64,000 nt of DNA, from the NCBI RefSeq assembly GCF_964355755.1, contig NC_092676.1:13128288-13192287 (forward strand). The letters run 5' to 3'. The notes under the pieces are model-generated. The model ran no database searches and was not told the origin of the DNA. It worked only from the letters and a program-made list of their open reading frames with translations. Shown here piece by piece: positions 63,587 to 64,000 of this stretch. Numbering within the stretch: position 1 is the first letter of the stretch; every line of letters begins with the position of its first letter. The stretch is from Antedon mediterranea. Its lineage: Eukaryota; Echinodermata; Crinoidea; Comatulida; Antedonidae. The position numbers and the translations under genes were made by a program.

Positions 63587-63674
63587 GTTTTAGACCATTT
63601 TGTGCATTTCGAAAAAATTTGTTAACATAAAAAGACCAAAGTGTTTAGAATATCTCCAAAACGCATTTGGAGAC
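63587..63674 (+). repeat. Exemplar of type III monomer (88 bp, GTTAAC-bearing)
   Basis: The start-to-start distance is 88 bp. It is distinguished by CGAAAAAATTTGTTAACATA followed by AAAAGACCAAAGTG and TTTAGAATATCTCC. More than 70 copies lie in the window and almost all are followed by a type II monomer or a TTTTTCGAAAAAAC variant. This copy has one base changed in the dyad (AAAACGC instead of AAATCGC). Because 88 is not a multiple of three, each type III copy shifts the reading frame. Confidence 0.9.
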
Positions 63675-63752
63675 GTTTTAGACCATTTTGTGCATTTCGA
63701 TGAAACTTGGTTACACAAAAACATCAAAGTGCTTAAAATCACATTTGAAACC
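63675..63752 (+). repeat. Exemplar of type II monomer (78 bp)
   Basis: The start-to-start distance is 78 bp. Compared with type VI or I, it has GATGAAACTTGGTTACAC in place of GATAAAACTTTTCACAC, which adds one base. It also lacks ten bases (TACAAAATAG) after AAAGTG, so that AAAGTG is followed directly by CTTAAAATCACATTT. It nearly always precedes a type VI or 86-bp monomer. Variants are GATGGAAC (after TTTTAAACC) and GATGACAC. Confidence 0.9.
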
Positions 63753-63839
63753 GTTTTAGAGCATTTTGAGCATTTCGATAAAACTTTTCACACAAAAACA
63801 TCAAAGTGTACAAAATAGCTTCAAATCACATTTGAAACC
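63753..63839 (+). repeat. Exemplar of type VI monomer (87 bp)
   Basis: It begins GTTTTAGAGCATTTTGAGC and ends CTTCAAATCACATTTGAAACC. It usually follows type II. A common subtype has GCATTTTTAGC (or TTTTTAACA) and CGATAATAC in place of CATTTTGAGC and CGATAAAAC. Confidence 0.88.
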
Positions 63840-64000
63840 GTTTTAGACCATTTTGAGCATTTCGATAAAACTTTTCACACAAAAACATCAAAGTGTACAA
63901 AATAGCTTCAAATCGCATTTGGAGACGTTTTAGACCATTTTGTGCATTTCGATGAAACTTGGTTACACAAAAACATCAAAGTGCTTAAAATCACATTTGA
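63819..64000 (+). repeat. Satellite continuing past the right edge
   Basis: Type VI, I and II monomers run to the last base, which falls inside a type II or VI monomer. The array therefore extends beyond the window. The order resembles the start of copies near 37760 and 24598. Confidence 0.9.
63820..63836. repeat. Type VI dyad: 7-bp perfect inverted repeat with 3-bp spacer
   Basis: The arms are TTCAAAT and ATTTGAA around CAC, at the same monomer position as the type III dyad. The sixth pair outward from the spacer is T:A here and C:G in type III, so both sides differ together. Type I copies at this place have a shorter perfect core of four or five pairs. Confidence 0.8.

Larger units (their letters stand above)
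61969..63818 (+). repeat. Block E, copy 2
   Basis: This is the partner of 42088-43937 at offset 19,881. It opens with the 349-bp four-monomer unit (61969-62317). Differences include GCTTTAAATCACATTTG near 62551, AGAGACCTTTTAG near 63071 (a broken monomer start) and AAAACCATTTTAG near 63321. Confidence 0.87.
1..64000. repeat. Satellite DNA array, about 87-bp monomer, fills the window
   Basis: Every line of the window can be read as successive copies of one AT-rich monomer beginning GTTTTAGACC or a close variant. Spacing between successive starts is 87, 78, 88 or 86 bp. All copies run in the same orientation, and I saw no inverted block. I found no unique DNA, transposon, microsatellite tract, tRNA, rRNA or gene between copies. 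The exemplar monomer at 608-694 has 27 G or C bases out of 87. The homogeneity, the higher-order organisation and the absence of insertions are typical of the core of a eukaryotic centromeric or heterochromatic satellite. That location is an inference, since neither edge of the array lies in the window. Confidence 0.97.

Noticed and set aside
1-64000. CRISPR array
   Set aside because: There are no unique spacers between conserved short repeats. The whole 87-bp unit repeats, and neighbouring units are related along their full length. No cas-like gene is present.
1-64000. Bacterial or phage origin
   Set aside because: 64 kb without a plausible gene, ribosome-binding site or operon, and built of nested satellite multimers, is not a prokaryotic arrangement.
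1-64000. Relationship to the roughly 91-bp soybean centromeric satellite
   Set aside because: The reverse complement contains GTGTGAAAAGTT, which recalls a motif I remember from that family. The match is only about a dozen bases, comes from memory and does not continue. It cannot support a species or family call.
1-64000. CENP-B box
   Set aside because: I looked for TTCG...A/C-rich boxes of the TTCGTTGGAAACGGGA type. The only similar word is TTTCGAT, which lacks the rest of the motif.
1-64000. Transposon terminal repeats or target-site duplications at block ends
   Set aside because: Block boundaries fall at equivalent monomer positions within shared sequence. I found no terminal inverted repeats, poly-A tails or element coding regions.

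Overview
The whole 64,000-base window is one uninterrupted satellite DNA array. No part of it reads as a gene, RNA gene, transposon or unique sequence. The basic unit is an AT-rich monomer of about 87 bp (27 of 87 bases are G or C in the exemplar at 608-694), always in the same head-to-tail orientation. About 750 monomers fit in the window. Satellite DNA on this scale, with nested higher-order repeats and no mobile-element insertions, points to a eukaryotic chromosome, most likely the homogenised core of a centromeric, pericentromeric or other heterochromatic array. The species cannot be named from the sequence. The location is an inference, because no flanking DNA is present.

The monomers fall into recognisable length and sequence types: type I (87 bp), type II (78 bp, a 10-bp deletion plus one extra base), type III (88 bp, usually carrying GTTAAC), type IV (87 bp, GCATGTCGAT), type V (87 bp, CAAATTGCAC...CTTAATA), type VI (87 bp, TCACATTTGAAACC) and an 86-bp form. 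They combine into multimers whose lengths are exact sums of monomers. Examples are 427 bp (88+78+87+87+87), 349 bp (88+87+87+87) and 512 bp (87+87+78+86+87+87).

Above that level the array is a mosaic of kilobase-scale blocks copied around the window. Block A (up to 4 kb) occurs seven times, near 0-3.7, 7.1-11.1, 20.5-24.6, 27.4-30.5, 32.7-35.0, 49.5-51.9 and 53.0-56.4 kb. Block B occurs near 15.3-17.9, 35.1-37.8, 44.9-46.5, 47.4-49.5, 57.4-59.2 and 60.5-61.5 kb. Block C, marked by a 20-bp microduplication, has eleven copies. Further collinear pairs are D (25.1-27.2 and 39.5-41.6 kb), E (42.1-43.9 and 62.0-63.8 kb) and F (14.9-15.6 and 32.0-32.7 kb). Several very recent tandem duplications are visible: 2,459 bp with one difference noticed, 1,261 bp, 677 bp, 512 bp, 427 bp, 258 bp and a single 88-bp monomer.

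The open reading frames of 60-147 codons are by-products of a repeat whose 87-bp and 78-bp forms are multiples of three. Their plus-strand starts are TTG or GTG. I call no coding sequences. The observations most worth checking are a dyad symmetry that differs by a paired substitution between monomer types, the GTTAAC palindrome nearly confined to type III, and the shared private variants and junctions that let the history of unequal exchange be reconstructed.
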